A stretch of 64,000 bases of DNA from Streptomyces rubellomurinus. Lineage in GTDB: Bacteria; Actinomycetota; Actinomycetes; Streptomycetales; Streptomycetaceae. The position numbers and the translations under genes are program-made. The DNA lies in the NCBI RefSeq assembly GCF_000961885.1, contig NZ_JZKH01000011.1:1-64000 (forward strand), given 5' to 3'. Positions 1 through 10,106 of the stretch are shown one piece after another. Position 1 is the stretch's first letter. Each line of letters begins with the position of its first letter. A model generated the notes under the pieces. That model did no database searches. It saw only the letters and a program-made list of their open reading frames with translations, and was not told where the DNA came from.

Positions 1-132
1 CTGCTCGTCCACCTCCGCCGCATACGGAGCGATCTTCGCCTCGGCCAGCGAACGCACCGCCTCGCGAAGCATCTGGTGCTCCTCGGAGATCCGGAAGAGG
101 TCGAAGTCCGCCGCGCCCGCGCTGCCCGCCAT
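1..132 (-). CDS. Acyl-CoA dehydrogenase, N-terminal part (runs off the left edge)
   Basis: The minus strand reads MAGSAGAADFDLFRISEEHQ followed by MLREAVRSLAEAKIAPYA, the opening helix typical of the acyl-CoA dehydrogenase N-terminal domain. This family oxidises acyl-CoA thioesters with FAD and passes electrons to ETF. Only the first 44 residues are inside the window, so the active-site base is not seen. The ATG at 132 is the only sensible start. A candidate promoter and operator lie 65-90 bases upstream (197-220). The chain-length preference cannot be judged. Confidence 0.8.
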   Translation of the reverse strand, partial: MAGSAGAADFDLFRISEEHQMLREAVRSLAEAKIAPYAAEVDEQ

Positions 133-196
133 GATGCCTGCCTCGTCGTCCAGTGACCGTGCCGGTCGGAGCCCGACCGGCGTCGATTCTGCGGTT

Positions 197-220
197 AACT
201 ACCGTTCAGTACCGATCCTA
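197..220 (-). promoter_or_regulatory. Candidate promoter and operator of the acyl-CoA dehydrogenase gene
   Basis: Read on the minus strand, a TAGGAT hexamer (220-215) matches the TANNNT -10 pattern. Eight bases downstream lies AACGGTAGTT (206-197), a near palindrome AAC-GGTA-GTT. The same 10-mer occurs in front of pccB (40619-40628), also just after a -10-like hexamer. A repressor bound here would cover the start point of transcription. The site assignment is inference from position and recurrence. Confidence 0.4.
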
Positions 221-341
221 GGGCTCCGACCTGCGGCTGCCTAGGAGGTCCGGGCGAGCGGGCGGCCCCCGGAAGCGGCCGCCGGGGCGGATAGCATCTG
301 GGGGCACCTGTCCTGGTCGAACCCGTACCAAAGGGGACCCC

Positions 342-1679
342 GTGACCCTCCGCATCTCCGTGATCGGCACCGGCTACCTCGGCGCCACGCATGCCGCCGC
401 GATGGCCGAGTTCGGCTTCGAGGTGCTGGGCCTGGACATCGACCCGGACAAGATCGCCACACTGACCGCCGGCCGCGTCCCGATGTACGAGCCGGGGCTG
501 TCCGAGCTGCTGGTCAAGCACGTGGCCGGGCACCGGGGTTCGACCGGGCGGCTGCGCTTCACCACCTCCGTCGAGGAGGTCGCGGAGTTCGCCGACGTGC
601 ACTTCGTCTGCGTCAACACCCCGCAGCGCAAGGGCGAGTTCGCGGCCGACATGTCCTACGTGGACGCCGCGATCGAGGGCCTGGCGCCGCACCTGACCCG
701 GCCCGTCCTGGTGGTCGGCAAGTCCACCGTGCCGGTCGGTTCGGCGGCCCGGCTGGCCGAGCGGCTGGCCGCGCTGGCGCCGGTCGGCGAGGGCGCCGAG
801 CTGGCCTGGAACCCGGAGTTCCTGCGCGAGGGGTTCGCCGTCCAGGACACCCTGCGGCCGGACCGGATCGTGGTCGGCGCGCGGAGCGAGCGGGCCGAGC
901 AGCTGCTGCGCGAGGTGTACGCCGAGCCGATCGCCGCCGGGGTGCCGTTCCTGGTCACCGACTACGCGACCTCCGAGCTGGTGAAGGCCGCCGCGAACTC
1001 CTTCCTGGCCACCAAGATCTCCTTCATCAACGCGATGGCCGAGGTCTGCGAGGCGGCCGGCGCCGACGTCACGATGCTCTCCACCGCCCTCGGGCACGAC
1101 GAGCGGATCGGCCGCAAGTTCCTCAACTCCGGCCTCGGCTTCGGCGGCGGCTGCCTGCCCAAGGACATCCGGGCGTTCATGGCCCGGGCCGGCGAACTGG
1201 GGGCCGACCAGGCGCTGACCTTCCTGCGCGAGGTCGACTCGATCAACATGCGGCGCCGCTCCCGGATGGTCGAGCTGGCCCGCGAGCAGTGCGGCGGCGG
1301 CTTCCTGGGCCGCCGGGTCGCCGTGCTCGGCGCCGCGTTCAAGCCCAACTCGGACGACATCCGGGACTCCCCCGCGCTCAACGTGGCCGCCCAGATCCAG
1401 CTCCAGGGCGCCCAGGTCACCGTCTACGACCCGAAGGCCGTGGACAACGCGCGCAAGATGTTCCCCTCGCTCACCTACGCGGACTCCGCCCTGGAAGCCG
1501 CCGAGGGCGCCCACGTCGTCCTCCACCTCACCGAGTGGGCCGAGTTCCGCGAGCTGGACCCGGCCGAGCTCGGCGCCGTCGTCGCCGAACGCCGCCTCCT
1601 CGACGGCCGCAACGTCCTCGACGCCGACGCCTGGCGCGCCGCCGGCTGGACCTACCGCGCCCTCGGCCGCCCCAGCTGA
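342..1679 (+). CDS. UDP-glucose 6-dehydrogenase
   Basis: The enzyme oxidises UDP-glucose to UDP-glucuronate with two NAD+, supplying precursors for cell-surface polysaccharides. The 445-residue length is normal. The N-terminal Rossmann motif GTGYLG is at residues 9-14, the conserved GKSTVPVG at about 126-133, and the catalytic cysteine is C271 in GFGGGCLPKD. The GTG start follows AAGGGGA by a suitable spacing. It stands alone, followed after 58 bases by a CoA-binding protein gene. The related GDP-mannose dehydrogenase is less likely because of the overall UGD-type sequence. Confidence 0.93.
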   Translation: MTLRISVIGTGYLGATHAAAMAEFGFEVLGLDIDPDKIATLTAGRVPMYEPGLSELLVKHVAGHRGSTGRLRFTTSVEEVAEFADVHFVCVNTPQRKGEFAADMSYVDAAIEGLAPHLTRPVLVVGKSTVPVGSAARLAERLAALAPVGEGAELAWNPEFLREGFAVQDTLRPDRIVVGARSERAEQLLREVYAEPIAAGVPFLVTDYATSELVKAAANSFLATKISFINAMAEVCEAAGADVTMLSTALGHDERIGRKFLNSGLGFGGGCLPKDIRAFMARAGELGADQALTFLREVDSINMRRRSRMVELAREQCGGGFLGRRVAVLGAAFKPNSDDIRDSPALNVAAQIQLQGAQVTVYDPKAVDNARKMFPSLTYADSALEAAEGAHVVLHLTEWAEFRELDPAELGAVVAERRLLDGRNVLDADAWRAAGWTYRALGRPS

Positions 1680-1737
1680 CCCCCACCGGCCCTCCGGGGG
1701 CGGGAATCCCCCTCGGGGGTATGCCGTTGTCACCGGT

Positions 1738-2151
1738 ATGACGAGCTACGGCGACGAGGCGGCGGTCCGCGAGATCCTGACCGGCAGTGGCGACACCTGG
1801 GCGGTGGTGGGCCTGTCCACCAACACGGCCCGGGCCGCGTACGGGGTGGCGCGGGTGCTGCAGAAGTACGGCAAGCGGATCGTGCCGGTGCACCCGAAGG
1901 CCGAGACGGTCCTCGGGGAGCAGGGGTACGCCTCGCTCGCCGAGATCCCGTTCCCGGTCGACGTGGTGGACGTCTTCGTGAACAGCGCGCTGGCCGGCGA
2001 GGTGGCCGACCAGGCGGTGGCGGTGGGGGCGAAGGCGGTCTGGTTCCAGCTGGGCGTGGTGGACGAGGCCGCGTACGGGCGGACGCGGGCGGCCGGGCTC
2101 GCCATGGTGATGGACAAGTGCCCGGCCATCGAGATCCCGCTGCTGGACTAG
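1738..2151 (+). CDS. CoA-binding domain protein (YccU type)
   Basis: A 137-residue single-domain protein. The segment [20 protein letters not shown] near residue 22 and the later [15 protein letters not shown] are typical of the small stand-alone CoA-binding Rossmann proteins related to the succinyl-CoA synthetase alpha N-domain. The biochemical role is unknown for the family; CoA binding is inferred. It converges on the dipeptidase gene: both stop codons lie in one CTAG tetramer (2148-2151), so the two reading frames overlap by four bases. Confidence 0.8.
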   Translation: MTSYGDEAAVREILTGSGDTWAVVGLSTNTARAAYGVARVLQKYGKRIVPVHPKAETVLGEQGYASLAEIPFPVDVVDVFVNSALAGEVADQAVAVGAKAVWFQLGVVDEAAYGRTRAAGLAMVMDKCPAIEIPLLD

Positions 2152-3365
2152 GAGTCGGCGCCGCCGTCCAGCCGGCCGATGGTGGCGATGGACGGACGGC
2201 GGGTGGCGCGCAGGGAAGCCGCCACCGACTCGGCGTCGCGCAGGACGCGGACGGCGTTGTGCCAGGTGAGCTTGGCCAGGTCGGCCTCCGACCAGTGCCG
2301 GCCGAGGAGTTCGGCGACCAGGTTGGGGTAGCCGGCCACCGAGTCGAGGCCGTCCGGCAGGAAGGCGGTGCCGTCGAAGTCGCCGCCGATGCCGATGTGG
2401 TCGATGCCGGCGACCTCGCGCATGTGGTCGAGGTGGTCGGCGACGGTGGCCGGGGTGGCGATCGGGCGCGGGTGGGCGGCCTCGAAGGCGCGCTGGCACG
2501 CCATGGCGGGCGGGGTGGTGTCCAGCGGGTGGAAGCCGTGGGCGCGCATGTTCTCGTCGGCGGCCAGCGTCCACTCGATGGCGGCGGGCAGGATGAACTT
2601 CGGCACGAAGGTGGCCATCGCCACGCCGCCGTTGGCCGGCAGCTGGGCGAGCACGTCGTCCGGGATGTTGCGCGGGTGGTCGCAGACGGCGCGGGCGGAG
2701 GAGTGCGAGAAGACCACGGGCGCCTCGGTGACCCGCAGGGCGTCGCGCATGGTGTCGGCGGAGACGTGCGAGAGGTCGACCAGCATGCCGAGCCGGTTCA
2801 TCTCCCGGACGACCTCCTCGCCGAACCGGGTCAGGCCGCCGGCCGCCGGCTTGTCGGTCGCGGAGTCGGCCCACGGCACGTTGTCGTTGTGGGTGAGCGT
2901 CAGGTAGCGCACGCCGAGCTCGTACAGGGCCCGCAGGGTGGCGAGCGAGCAGTCGATGGAGTGGCCGCCCTCGGCGCCCATCAGCGAGGCGATCCGGCCC
3001 TCGGCGCGGGCGGCCTCGACGTCCGCGGCGGTACGGGCCAGGCGGAGGCGGTCGGGGTAGCGCTCGACCAGGGCGTGGACGAAGTCGACCTGCTCCAGGG
3101 TGGCGCTGACGGCGTGGTCGCCGGCCAGCGAGGCGGGCACGTAGACGGACCAGAACTGCGCGCCGACCCCGCCCTCCGCGAGGCGGGCGAGGTCGGTGTG
3201 CAGGCGGTCGCTCTGGTCGGCGGCGAGGTCGACCGCGCCGAGGTCGTACCCGGCGTGCTCGCGCATCGCCCACGGGAGGTCGTTGTGGCCGTCCACCACG
3301 GGGGCGGTGCGCAGCAGGGCGCGGGCCCGGTCCAGCGGGGTCGGGGAGTCCAGCTCAGAGGTCAT
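2148..3365 (-). CDS. Membrane dipeptidase (renal dipeptidase family, M19)
   Basis: A zinc metallopeptidase of the M19 family, which cleaves dipeptides. [10 protein letters not shown] near residue 24 carries the first metal ligands (H27, D29). [31 protein letters not shown] and [10 protein letters not shown] are the later family motifs. At 405 residues it has normal length. Despite the family name no signal peptide or lipobox is visible, so it is probably cytoplasmic. It is monocistronic on the minus strand, between the convergent CoA-binding gene and purE. Confidence 0.9.
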   Translation of the reverse strand: MTSELDSPTPLDRARALLRTAPVVDGHNDLPWAMREHAGYDLGAVDLAADQSDRLHTDLARLAEGGVGAQFWSVYVPASLAGDHAVSATLEQVDFVHALVERYPDRLRLARTAADVEAARAEGRIASLMGAEGGHSIDCSLATLRALYELGVRYLTLTHNDNVPWADSATDKPAAGGLTRFGEEVVREMNRLGMLVDLSHVSADTMRDALRVTEAPVVFSHSSARAVCDHPRNIPDDVLAQLPANGGVAMATFVPKFILPAAIEWTLAADENMRAHGFHPLDTTPPAMACQRAFEAAHPRPIATPATVADHLDHMREVAGIDHIGIGGDFDGTAFLPDGLDSVAGYPNLVAELLGRHWSEADLAKLTWHNAVRVLRDAESVAASLRATRRPSIATIGRLDGGADS

Positions 3366-3398
3366 GCGAGCTGTTCTACCCCAACCCCGCCCGCGGGG

Positions 3399-3923
3399 TT
3401 ACTTGCCGAAGCCGAAGGAGCCGGAACCGGCCACCTTGGCGCGCAGCTTCTTGCCCTTCTCGATGGCCTGGCTGTTCAGCTCGGCCTGGAAGTCGGTCAT
3501 CCGCTCGGTGAGCTCGGGGTCGAACGCGGCGAGCATGCGCACCGCGAGCAGGCCCGCGTTGCGCGCGCCGGCCACCGAGACGGTCGCCACCGGGACGCCG
3601 GCCGGCATCTGGACGATCGAGAGCAGGCTGTCCATGCCGTCCAGGTAGCGCAGCGGCACCGGCACGCCGATGACCGGCAGCGGAGTGACGGAGGCCAGCA
3701 TGCCCGGCAGGTGGGCGGCGCCGCCGGCGCCGGCGATGATCGCCTTCAGGCCGCGCCGGTGGGCGTTCTCGCCGTACTCGACCATCTCGCGCGGCATCCG
3801 GTGCGCGGAGACGACGTCCACCTCGTAGGGGATCTCGAACTCGTCGAGGGCCTGGGCGGCGGCCTCCATGACGGGCCAGTCGGAGTCCGAGCCCATCACG
3901 ATGCCAACGACAGGGGAAGTCAT
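3399..3923 (-). CDS. purE: N5-carboxyaminoimidazole ribonucleotide mutase
   Basis: PurE moves the carboxyl group of N5-CAIR to carbon 4 in purine biosynthesis. The 174-residue protein starts [19 protein letters not shown], with the class I SDSD signature, then SAHRMP and [12 protein letters not shown]. Its ATG (3923) lies inside the four-base ATGA overlap with the purK stop, so the two are translationally coupled. A longer in-frame opening upstream is the purK gene read in another frame and was not used. Confidence 0.95.
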   Translation of the reverse strand: MTSPVVGIVMGSDSDWPVMEAAAQALDEFEIPYEVDVVSAHRMPREMVEYGENAHRRGLKAIIAGAGGAAHLPGMLASVTPLPVIGVPVPLRYLDGMDSLLSIVQMPAGVPVATVSVAGARNAGLLAVRMLAAFDPELTERMTDFQAELNSQAIEKGKKLRAKVAGSGSFGFGK

Positions 3924-5077
3924 TCGGTGATCGTTCCTCGCAGGTAGGCGGCCGCATGGCGGGCGCGCTCGCGGACGTCGTCGAGGTCGTCCCCGAAGAC
4001 GTTGACGTGGCCGACCTTGCGGCCGGGCTTCACGTCCTTCCCGTACATGTGGATGCGCAGGCCCGGGTCGCGGGCCATGCAGTGCAGGAAGGCGTGGTAC
4101 ATGTCCGGGTAGTCGCCGCCGAGGACGTTGACCATGACGGTCCACTTGGCGCGCGGCCGGGGGTCGCCGAGCGGGAGGTCGAGGACGGCCCGCAGGTGGT
4201 TCTCGAACTGCGAGGTGACCGCGCCGTCCTGGGTCCAGTGCCCGGAGTTGTGCGGGCGCATGGCGAGCTCGTTGACGAGGATGCGGCCGTCCCGGGTCTG
4301 GAACAGCTCGACGGCGAGGTGGCCGACGATGCCGAGCTCGCCGGCGATCCGCAGGGCGAGCTGCTGGGCCTCGTCGGAGAGGGCCGGGTCGAGGTCCGGC
4401 GCGGGGGCGGTGACCTCGGCGCAGACGCCGTTCTCCTGGACGCTCTCGACGACCGGGTAGGCGACGGCCTGGCCGCTGGGCGAGCGGACGACGTTGGCGG
4501 CGAGCTCGCGGACGAAGTCGACCTTCTCCTCGGCCAGCACCGGGACGCCGGCGAGGAACGGCGCGTGCGCCTGCTGCTCGTCGTCGACGACCCAGACGCC
4601 CTTGCCGTCGTAGCCGCCGCGGACGGTCTTCAGGACGACGGGGTAGCCGGCGCCCTCGTTCGCGAAAGCGGTCACGTCGGCGGGGTCGGCGACCAGCCGG
4701 TGCCGGGGGCAGGGCACGTCGATGGAGTCCAGCTTGGCCCGCATCACGCCCTTGTCCTGGGCGTTGACCAGGGCCTCCGGGCCGGGGCGCACGGCGATGC
4801 CGTCCGCCTCCAGGGCGCGCAGGTGCTCGGTCGGCACGTGCTCGTGGTCGAAGGTGATCACGTCGCAGCCGGCGGCGAAGGCGCGCAGGGTGTCGAGGTC
4901 GCGGTAGTCACCGAGGACGACCTCGGAGACGACCTGCGCGGCGGAGTCCTGGGGAGTGTCGGCGAGGAGTTTGAACCTGACCCCCAGCGGGATGCCCGCC
5001 TGGTGTGCCATGCGGGCCAACTGCCCGCCGCCGATCATGCCCACCACTGGAAAATTCACATTGCCCGGGGAAGTCAC
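3920..5077 (-). CDS. purK: N5-carboxyaminoimidazole ribonucleotide synthase
   Basis: An ATP-grasp enzyme making N5-CAIR from AIR, ATP and bicarbonate, feeding PurE. The N-terminus [13 protein letters not shown] and the central [18 protein letters not shown] are the PurK family marks; [15 protein letters not shown] is the conserved C-terminal segment. Length 385 residues is standard. It is the first gene of the purK-purE operon. A degenerate copy (10 of 12) of the palindrome seen at punA and deoC lies 61 bases upstream. Confidence 0.95.
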   Translation of the reverse strand: MTSPGNVNFPVVGMIGGGQLARMAHQAGIPLGVRFKLLADTPQDSAAQVVSEVVLGDYRDLDTLRAFAAGCDVITFDHEHVPTEHLRALEADGIAVRPGPEALVNAQDKGVMRAKLDSIDVPCPRHRLVADPADVTAFANEGAGYPVVLKTVRGGYDGKGVWVVDDEQQAHAPFLAGVPVLAEEKVDFVRELAANVVRSPSGQAVAYPVVESVQENGVCAEVTAPAPDLDPALSDEAQQLALRIAGELGIVGHLAVELFQTRDGRILVNELAMRPHNSGHWTQDGAVTSQFENHLRAVLDLPLGDPRPRAKWTVMVNVLGGDYPDMYHAFLHCMARDPGLRIHMYGKDVKPGRKVGHVNVFGDDLDDVRERARHAAAYLRGTITE

Positions 5078-5137
5078 GCGGCCCAGGATATCCGGGCCGG
5101 TGGGAGGTGGTGGAGCCGCCTGCGGGCCGTGAGTACT

Positions 5138-5149
5138 GGACGCGCGTAG
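5138..5149. promoter_or_regulatory. Degenerate copy of the CTACGCGCGTAG palindrome upstream of purK
   Basis: GGACGCGCGTAG matches 10 of 12 bases of the perfect palindrome found before punA and deoC. It lies 61 bases before the purK start and 170 before the GtrA gene. The loss of the left half-site makes binding doubtful. It is listed because the three genes all belong to purine or nucleoside metabolism. Confidence 0.2.
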
Positions 5150-5318
5150 ATGTCAACCCCCGCTCCGGACGGCTGAGCTGTTCGATGGAAGCGGGTAGCC
5201 TGGACGGCTAGGTCCTCGTCACCGCGATCTGATCATGTGCGTGCACGCAGGACTCAAGGGGTGGCTCCGGCCCGATGGGACACCCTTTCGTCCCGCAGGT
5301 ACATGGAGGCAGCCCGGT

Positions 5319-5870
5319 ATGGCGACGACCGAAGCTTCGAAGCCCACGCTCGTGCAGAAGCTGCGCGGGCTGTCGGGCGAGGTGGTGAAGTTCGGCATCG
5401 TCGGCCTGGTCGGCGTCTTCGTGAACTTCGGCGTGTCCAACGCCGTCCTGCACCTGACCGGCTGGGCGCCCGTGCGCTGCTCGGTGATCGGGACGGCCGT
5501 GGCCATCGCCGCCAACTACCTCGGGTACCGCTACTGGGTCTACCGCGACAGCGACGCGGCCTCGCGCCGACGTGAGATCACGCTCTTCCTGATCTTCAGT
5601 GGTGTCGGGATGCTCATCGAGAACGGCACCGTCTGGTTCGCGACCTACACCCTCGGCCTGCACGGCACGCTCGCCTACAACGTCTCCAAGGCGTTCGGCA
5701 CCGGCCTCGGCACCCTGTTCCGCTTCTTCTCCTACCGCACCTGGGTCTTCAAGGCGCTGCCCGAACCCGTCGAGGTGCCCGCGCAGGCCGCCGGAACCGG
5801 CCACGAGCTGGCCGCCCAGGCCGAGCTGATGCTGGCCGCCGAGCAGATCCGGTACGCCAAGGCCGAGTGA
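5319..5870 (+). CDS. GtrA family membrane protein
   Basis: GtrA proteins are small four-helix membrane proteins thought to help translocate lipid-linked sugars for polysaccharide or teichoic acid decoration. This 183-residue protein has FGIVGLVGVFVNFGVSNAVL as helix 1, the signature ANYLGYRYWVYRD after helix 2, two more helices, and FRFFSYRTWVF as the C-terminal repeat of that signature. The start at ATG 5319 was chosen because GGAGG lies 9 bases before it; a longer reading from 5235 lacks such a site. No glycosyltransferase partner is adjacent. Confidence 0.85.
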   Translation: MATTEASKPTLVQKLRGLSGEVVKFGIVGLVGVFVNFGVSNAVLHLTGWAPVRCSVIGTAVAIAANYLGYRYWVYRDSDAASRRREITLFLIFSGVGMLIENGTVWFATYTLGLHGTLAYNVSKAFGTGLGTLFRFFSYRTWVFKALPEPVEVPAQAAGTGHELAAQAELMLAAEQIRYAKAE

Positions 5871-5905
5871 CGGCCCCGGGCGCCTGTTCGGTCCGTATGA
5901 CCTCG

Positions 5906-5985
5906 GCTCGGTCCTCGTGGCCGCCGCTCAGTCCTCATGGCCGCGGGTCAGTCCGCGTGGCCGCGGCTCAGTCCTCGTGGCTGCG
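5906..5985. repeat. Four-copy 20-bp tandem repeat over the histidine kinase stop codon
   Basis: Four head-to-tail units of exactly 20 bases: 5906-5925, 5926-5945, 5946-5965 and 5966-5985, with the consensus GCTCAGTCCTCGTGGCCGCG. Units differ at one to four positions. On the minus strand the last unit encodes the kinase C-terminal residues Arg-Ser-His-Glu-Asp and its stop TGA; the other three copies lie downstream of the stop. The array looks like repeated slippage duplication of the gene end. Confidence 0.9.
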
Positions 5986-7215
5986 GCCGAGGAAGAGCGC
6001 GAAGACCGGCGGCCGCAGCGAGAGCAGTTCCAGCCGGCCGCCGTCCGCCTCCGCGAGGTCGCGGGCGACGGCCAGGCCGATCCCGGTGGAGTTGCGGCCG
6101 CTGACCGCGCGCTCGAACACCCGGTTGCCGAGGTCGGCCGGCACGCCCGGGCCCTGGTCCTGCACCTCGACGACCGCCGAGGTGCCGGAGGGCCGGACCC
6201 GCACGGTGATCGTCCCGGCGCCGTGCATCAGCGAGTTCTCGATCAGGGTCGCCAGCACCTGGGCAACCGTCCCCGGGGTGCCGACCGCGGTGATCCCGCG
6301 CAGGCCCTCCAGCGAGAGCACCCGGCCGCGCTCGCGCAGCGTCGGGCCCCACTCCTCCACCTGCTGCTTGATGACGTCGTCCAGGTCGAAGGCGACGGCG
6401 GTGGGGCTGCGCGGGTCGCGCTGGGTGGTGAGCAGCCGCTGGACGACGTCGGTGAGCCGCTCGACCTGCTGGAGGGCGATGGTCGCCTCCTCCCGGACGG
6501 TCTCCGGGTCCTCGGCGAGCGCGGTGATCTCCTCCAACCGCATGGAGAGCGCGGTGAGCGGGGTGCGCAGCTGGTGCGAGGCGTCGGCGGCGAGCCGGCG
6601 CTCGGCGGTGAGCATCCGGGCGATCCGCTCGGCGCTGGTGTCCAGCACCTCGGCGACCCGGTCGAGTTCGGGCACGCCGTAGCGGCGGTCGCGCGGGCGG
6701 GGGTCGCCGGAGCCGAGCCGTTCGGCGATCTCGGCGAGGTCGGTGAGCGGGCGGGCGAGCCGCTTGGCCTGCCAGACGGCGAGCGCCACGGCGGCCTGGA
6801 CGGCCAGCAGGGCGACCACGCCGAGCAGCAGCAGCATGTTGGCGATCTCGTGGTCGACGTCCTCGCGGGACTGCTCGACGGTGACGATCACGCCGCTGCT
6901 GCTGCCGCGCTCGACGGCCTTCAGCAGGTGGTCCCCGGCCGGGCGCTCCCCGGCCGAGACCACGTCCAGGCCCGGGAGCTGCACCTCGACGTAGCTGCCC
7001 CCGGTCACCTGGCTCTCGAAGGAGCGGCTGTTCACCGGCTCCTTGGCGCCGATCCGGCCCTCGACCAGGTCGAGCACCCGGACGGCGGTCGCGTCGACCC
7101 GGTCCCGGGCGGCGTTGACGATGGTGCGCTTCTCGACCAGGGCGAGCGGTACGCAGAACACCACGACCACCACCAGGACGACGCCCAGCAGCGAGTTGAT
7201 CATCCGGCGTTTCAC
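5968..7215 (-). CDS. Sensor histidine kinase of an OmpR-type two-component system
   Basis: A 415-residue membrane sensor. TM1 is at about residues 8-27, an extracytoplasmic sensor segment at 28-125, TM2 at about 127-147, then a HAMP linker. The phospho-acceptor is H214 in ASHQLRTPLTAL. The ATPase domain has ENSLMHGAGTITV (N box) and DQGPGVP (G1 box). It follows its response regulator gene after 64 bases on the same strand. The signal is unknown. Its last codons are the final unit of a 20-bp tandem repeat. Confidence 0.9.
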   Translation of the reverse strand: MKRRMINSLLGVVLVVVVVFCVPLALVEKRTIVNAARDRVDATAVRVLDLVEGRIGAKEPVNSRSFESQVTGGSYVEVQLPGLDVVSAGERPAGDHLLKAVERGSSSGVIVTVEQSREDVDHEIANMLLLLGVVALLAVQAAVALAVWQAKRLARPLTDLAEIAERLGSGDPRPRDRRYGVPELDRVAEVLDTSAERIARMLTAERRLAADASHQLRTPLTALSMRLEEITALAEDPETVREEATIALQQVERLTDVVQRLLTTQRDPRSPTAVAFDLDDVIKQQVEEWGPTLRERGRVLSLEGLRGITAVGTPGTVAQVLATLIENSLMHGAGTITVRVRPSGTSAVVEVQDQGPGVPADLGNRVFERAVSGRNSTGIGLAVARDLAEADGGRLELLSLRPPVFALFLGRSHED

Positions 7216-7279
7216 GCTGCCGCTCCCCGAGTGTTCCGCTGTGTCGGCCGGTGCCCGGCCGTGGTGTCCCGCTCGGGGG

Positions 7280-7954
<675 letters not shown>

Positions 7955-7992
7955 GTGGTGATGGTAGTCCGCCGGGGTATGCCCGTACGCCC

Positions 7993-8008
7993 TGTGAGGT
8001 AGTTCACA
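7993..8008. promoter_or_regulatory. Crp-like binding site TGTGA-N6-TCACA
   Basis: TGTGAGGTAGTTCACA is a perfect 5-6-5 inverted repeat, extended by a further C/G pair to 18 bases. It matches the classical Crp consensus half-sites. A nearly identical 16-mer (14 of 16) sits before the acyl-CoA carboxylase alpha gene at 44466-44481. A cya gene and one Crp/Fnr-type gene are in this window, but the true regulator may be the main Crp encoded elsewhere. Binding is not demonstrated. Confidence 0.5.
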
Positions 8009-8281
8009 GAGCGTGATCGTTATACAGGGGCTCTGCGCGGGTCAACGCGGCGTTGCCGACCGGCCGTTCGGCGAAGAATCGCCCCCTGGATCTTGAATCC
8101 GAAGGAAGACACGCCCACTTACCATGGATCGATCGGAAGGATCCGCTTCCAACTTCGTTATTCACGCACCTGATTCGTGGTGTTTGTCATCTGATAACGC
8201 CAAATGTCGCCACGTAGAGTGGTTTGAGTTCGTCCGCCGCACCCCCCTAGGCGGACGCTGTCAGGCAAGGAACCACTACTC
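8009..8281 (+). other. Long leader of the peptide transporter gene, with a hairpin
   Basis: The 327-base gap between the divergent regulator and transporter genes holds the Crp-like site at its left end. Near its right end an 8-bp perfect stem CGTCCGCC / GGCGGACG (8231-8238 with 8250-8257, 11-base loop) precedes the AAGGAA ribosome binding site by about 10 bases. The hairpin could limit ribosome access. The centre is AT-richer than its surroundings; no confident -10/-35 pair was assigned and no ORF is convincing. Confidence 0.4.
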
Positions 8282-9790
<1,509 letters not shown>

Positions 9791-9810
9791 CGTCGGCCTG
9801 ACACGGCCCC

Positions 9811-9855
9811 GGGGCCGCCGCGGATTCCTGAGATCCGCGGCGGCCCCGGTCGTTT
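9811..9855 (+). terminator. Rho-independent terminator after the peptide transporter
   Basis: A perfect 15-bp stem (9811-9825 with 9833-9847, 7-base loop) is followed by GGTCGTTTTC. It starts 20 bases after the transporter stop. Confidence 0.85.
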
Positions 9856-9869
9856 TCCCGGGTGGACCC

Positions 9870-9900
9870 GGCCCGCTCCTCGATGTTCGAGGAGCGGGCC
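9870..9900 (-). terminator. Terminator hairpin beside the broken gene
   Basis: A perfect 14-bp stem GGCCCGCTCCTCGA / TCGAGGAGCGGGCC with a 3-base loop. On the minus strand it lies 8 bases after the stop codon of the gene fragment at 9909-10106, so it is likely that gene's original terminator. It could also back up the transporter terminator on the plus strand. Confidence 0.7.
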
Positions 9901-9908
9901 GTTCTGAT

Positions 9909-10106
9909 TCAGGAGGTGATCAGGTTGCGGACCGCGTCGCTGACGTCGGGCGGGGCGCTGGGCCGGGCCCCCTGGTGGGCGTCGTGCTCGGTCAGGACGA
10001 TCGGCTCGGTCTTCTCCACGGTGACGGCGAAGTTGAACTGGCGGGTGGTGCCGCCGCGGCTGTTCTCGTAGTCGAAGGGCCCGAGGTCTCGCGGGTCTGG
10101 GGTCAG
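9909..10106 (-). pseudogene. 3' remnant of a coding sequence without a start
   Basis: Sixty-five codons with normal codon use run to a TGA stop backed by a terminator: FDYENSRGGTTRQFNFAVTV, then EKTEPIVLTEHDAHQ and a C-terminus SDAVRNLITS. No ATG, GTG or TTG start exists in the coding-like stretch; the frame begins against the methyltransferase stop (only a CTG overlaps it). The simplest reading is the tail of a gene whose front was deleted. The family was not recognised. Alternatively a CTG-started peptide coupled to the methyltransferase. Confidence 0.45.

Noticed and set aside
195..1733. A 512-codon open frame antisense to the UDP-glucose dehydrogenase gene
   Set aside because: It mirrors the real gene in another frame, has Ala/Gly/Arg-rich low-information sequence and no family motif. 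High GC opens such antisense frames all over this window.
5906..5985. Considered as a phage attachment site or integration scar
   Set aside because: Four contiguous copies and no integrase or tRNA nearby; a slippage array explains it better.
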